From Episyrphus balteatus (lineage: Eukaryota > Arthropoda > Insecta > Diptera > Syrphidae): 64,000 nt of DNA. The notes beneath the pieces are model-generated. The model did no database searches, was not told the DNA's origin, and saw only the letters and a list, made by a program, of their open reading frames with translations. Position 1 is the stretch's first letter; each line of letters begins with the position of its first letter. Made by a program: the position numbers and the translations under genes. Below, piece by piece: positions 62,480-64,000 of this stretch. Location of the stretch: NCBI RefSeq assembly GCF_945859705.1, contig NC_079134.1, positions 161,855,718 through 161,919,717 on the forward strand, given 5' to 3'.

Positions 62480-62808
62480 ATATAAATTTAAAGAAATTTT
62501 GTTGATGTTGGGGAAGAGCCGACATTTAGGGTACACTTTTTTGACTTTTTTGAGAAAAACTAAAAATGCAGTTTTATTACAATTGCTTCAAATATTACAT
62601 CTGCAAAGTTTAATCAAAATCGTTAGAGCCGTTTTTGAGTTATTTGGTTTGCATTGAAAAATTTGTATGGGGGGTACACTTTCTAAGCGAGATATAAAAA
62701 AAACAAAAAAAAAACCAACTTTCAGAATTCCATAAAAATCATCTGTACCAAATTTGAAGAAAATCCGTCCACCCGTTTAGGCTGTGGAAATGTGTACAGA
62801 TGGACGTA

Positions 62809-62880
62809 CAGACGCACAGACGCACAGACGCACAGAAGCACAGACGCACAGACGCACAGACGCACAGACGCACGGACGGA
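62809..62880 (+). repeat. 8-bp tandem array (CAGACGCA)n
   Basis: Nine units of CAGACGCA, one with an internal change (CAGAAGCA) and the last degraded (CGGACGGA). The array sits inside family A where other copies have CTGT/CAGA-rich sequence, and is missing from the 26.8-kb copy. Confidence 0.9.
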
Positions 62881-62975
62881 ATTGCGAGACCCACGTTTTT
62901 GGAATTCTCCATCATCGTAATGTTGGTTTTGATTAAAACCTCAAATTTTTTTTCGACACGAAACCAATACTTGCC

Positions 62976-64000
62976 AAATCCAAATCCTTCAAACTAGCAA
63001 AATTTTTTCTATCAAACCTAAGAAAAGTGCTTTATTCTAGCCTCATTAGAACTCAACAATTTTTTTTAATTAGTTCCTCAGACCCATTAAATCCGTAGGT
63101 GTTTCCTAAAAATTCCAATGTTATACACAAAATTTTTTATTTCCAAATTTGTATCTATTTTATTTCAAGATAATGCATTCAGTTCATCTCAGTTAGTCGC
63201 CGACGGAACTTCTAAAAAAAAAAACAACATTTACACTTTTATTCCAGTTATGTAGGTAAAAAAAAATCCAAATATATTCTATTCTAAATGATTTTTGTTT
63301 GCAGATTTTGTGAAGTTATAATTTTTTTTTTGTATGCTATGCATAAAATCAATATGACCCACCTTAATATTCATCATAAAAAATATGAATCATAAATTAA
63401 AAGTCAAAAAGTAAAAAACATGTTTCTTTAATTCTACTTCTTCACACGTCTTTCATTTTTTGTATCTTAAACCAACTAATTGCCTTTTCTACTTAAATCT
63501 TATATCATACCCATCGAAATTATTGATTTATTATTATTTGCGAAATCATATATACATACATACCTTCGGTAGCACTCTTGAACCAACAAAAAAAAAAAAT
63601 TTAATAAATCGAAGGCTAAGGTCACATCGTAATCTCTACACTCCAGGGTTAAAAATCAATAATAAATTTAAACCAAGTCATTGCCCTCTTTTGCAAAACA
63701 ACTCAAAGCTTAATAATTTCAATACCTAATTGATTTTTGACAATGCTCTTATAAGCTCATGCACAAACATTATCATTTTACACTCGTTAAAAAGTTCAAA
63801 ACAACAACAAAAAACCACTGCACAAAACAATAACGAAACAAAATACGAGAAACATTAGATGCGATCAAAACGAACTCTCATGCAAGGTCAGCGGTTTAAC
63901 CAAAAAATAAAGAAGTATCTTTCAATTGTCTTCTATTGAACTTCACAAGAAAAGATATCAAAGAAAAACAATAAATATTAATCATCTTGGGCATGTGTCA
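62976..64000. other. AT-rich non-coding DNA
   Basis: No gene, RNA or repeat family recognised. The 89-codon frame at 63460-63729 lacks a domain. Confidence 0.5.

Larger units (their letters stand above)
61205..62975 (-). repeat. Dispersed repeat family A, copy 3, split by a transposon
   Basis: The two halves, about 61205-61288 and 62471-62975, together match the reverse complement of the 26.8-kb copy and of landmarks at 7.5 kb. The break is at GCTGCCTCT, present on both sides of the inserted element. The right half keeps the block between the CCGTC and CGGCTC landmarks that is deleted at 26.88 kb, including the 8-bp tandem array. Confidence 0.88.

Noticed and set aside
62809..62880. A CRISPR-like array
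   Set aside because: It is a simple 8-bp tandem repeat with no spacers, inside a dispersed insect repeat.

Overview
The window reads as nuclear DNA of an insect, most likely a fly (Diptera). It is AT-rich and full of homopolymers. It has no operons, rRNA, CRISPR or convincing intact tRNA, and the only long open frames belong to transposable elements. The Diptera placement is an inference from the repeat content (a gypsy-group errantivirus-type retrotransposon, jockey-like and RTE-like LINE fragments, (TAA)n tracts). No host protein-coding exon could be supported on either strand, so the non-repeat part is best read as intergenic or long-intron DNA.

The centrepiece is one complete, very young LTR retrotransposon at 12875-19243. 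Its 396-bp LTRs differ at a single base, begin AGTTA and end TAACT, and are flanked by a 4-bp TAGA duplication. It has a lysine-tRNA-like primer site, a repeat-rich leader, intact gag, and an intact pol in the -1 frame with protease, reverse transcriptase, RNase H and integrase motifs. After pol lies a short third frame that keeps the two ends of an envelope gene but lacks the middle. gag and pol probably still support transposition, while env looks collapsed.

Other recognisable mobile DNA: a tRNA-headed SINE-like unit (20324-20578); a 5'-truncated jockey-like LINE with a poly(A) tail (about 31000-31935); a broken RTE-like LINE (37466-38986) whose 3' end runs into a perfect 216-unit (TAA)n tract (38987-39634); a second RTE-like 3' fragment (45500-46015); a piggyBac-type MITE with TTAA target sites (36702-37242); and a 1182-bp element at 61289-62470 with 9-bp target duplications. 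A paralogous uninterrupted copy at 26.9 kb shows the empty site of that last element.

Two very long, nearly perfect inverted repeats (about 43280-45175 and 52734-54179) could each fold into a hairpin with 0.7-0.95 kb arms. A smaller one lies at 25863-26330 and a roughly 100-nt one at 22112-22213. Three further dispersed families have several copies inside the window: family A at 7.5, 26.8 and 61.2-63.0 kb; family B at 21.2 and 30.1 kb; family C at 46.8-48.4 and 55.9-56.6 kb.

Blocks of more even base composition without repeats (about 3.8-5.1, 9.0-9.6, 23.6-25.3, 35.4-35.6, 40.9-43.0, 50.0-51.6 and 57.3-58.9 kb) look like candidate host regulatory DNA. The best regulatory signals are three ATCGATCG plus AATATCTTT modules (3.79-4.48 kb), a perfect 18-bp GTGTGCGCATGCGCACAC palindrome (4102-4119), and a cluster of about 20 GTAC motifs (2.3-3.2 kb). 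Functions for these are inference only.
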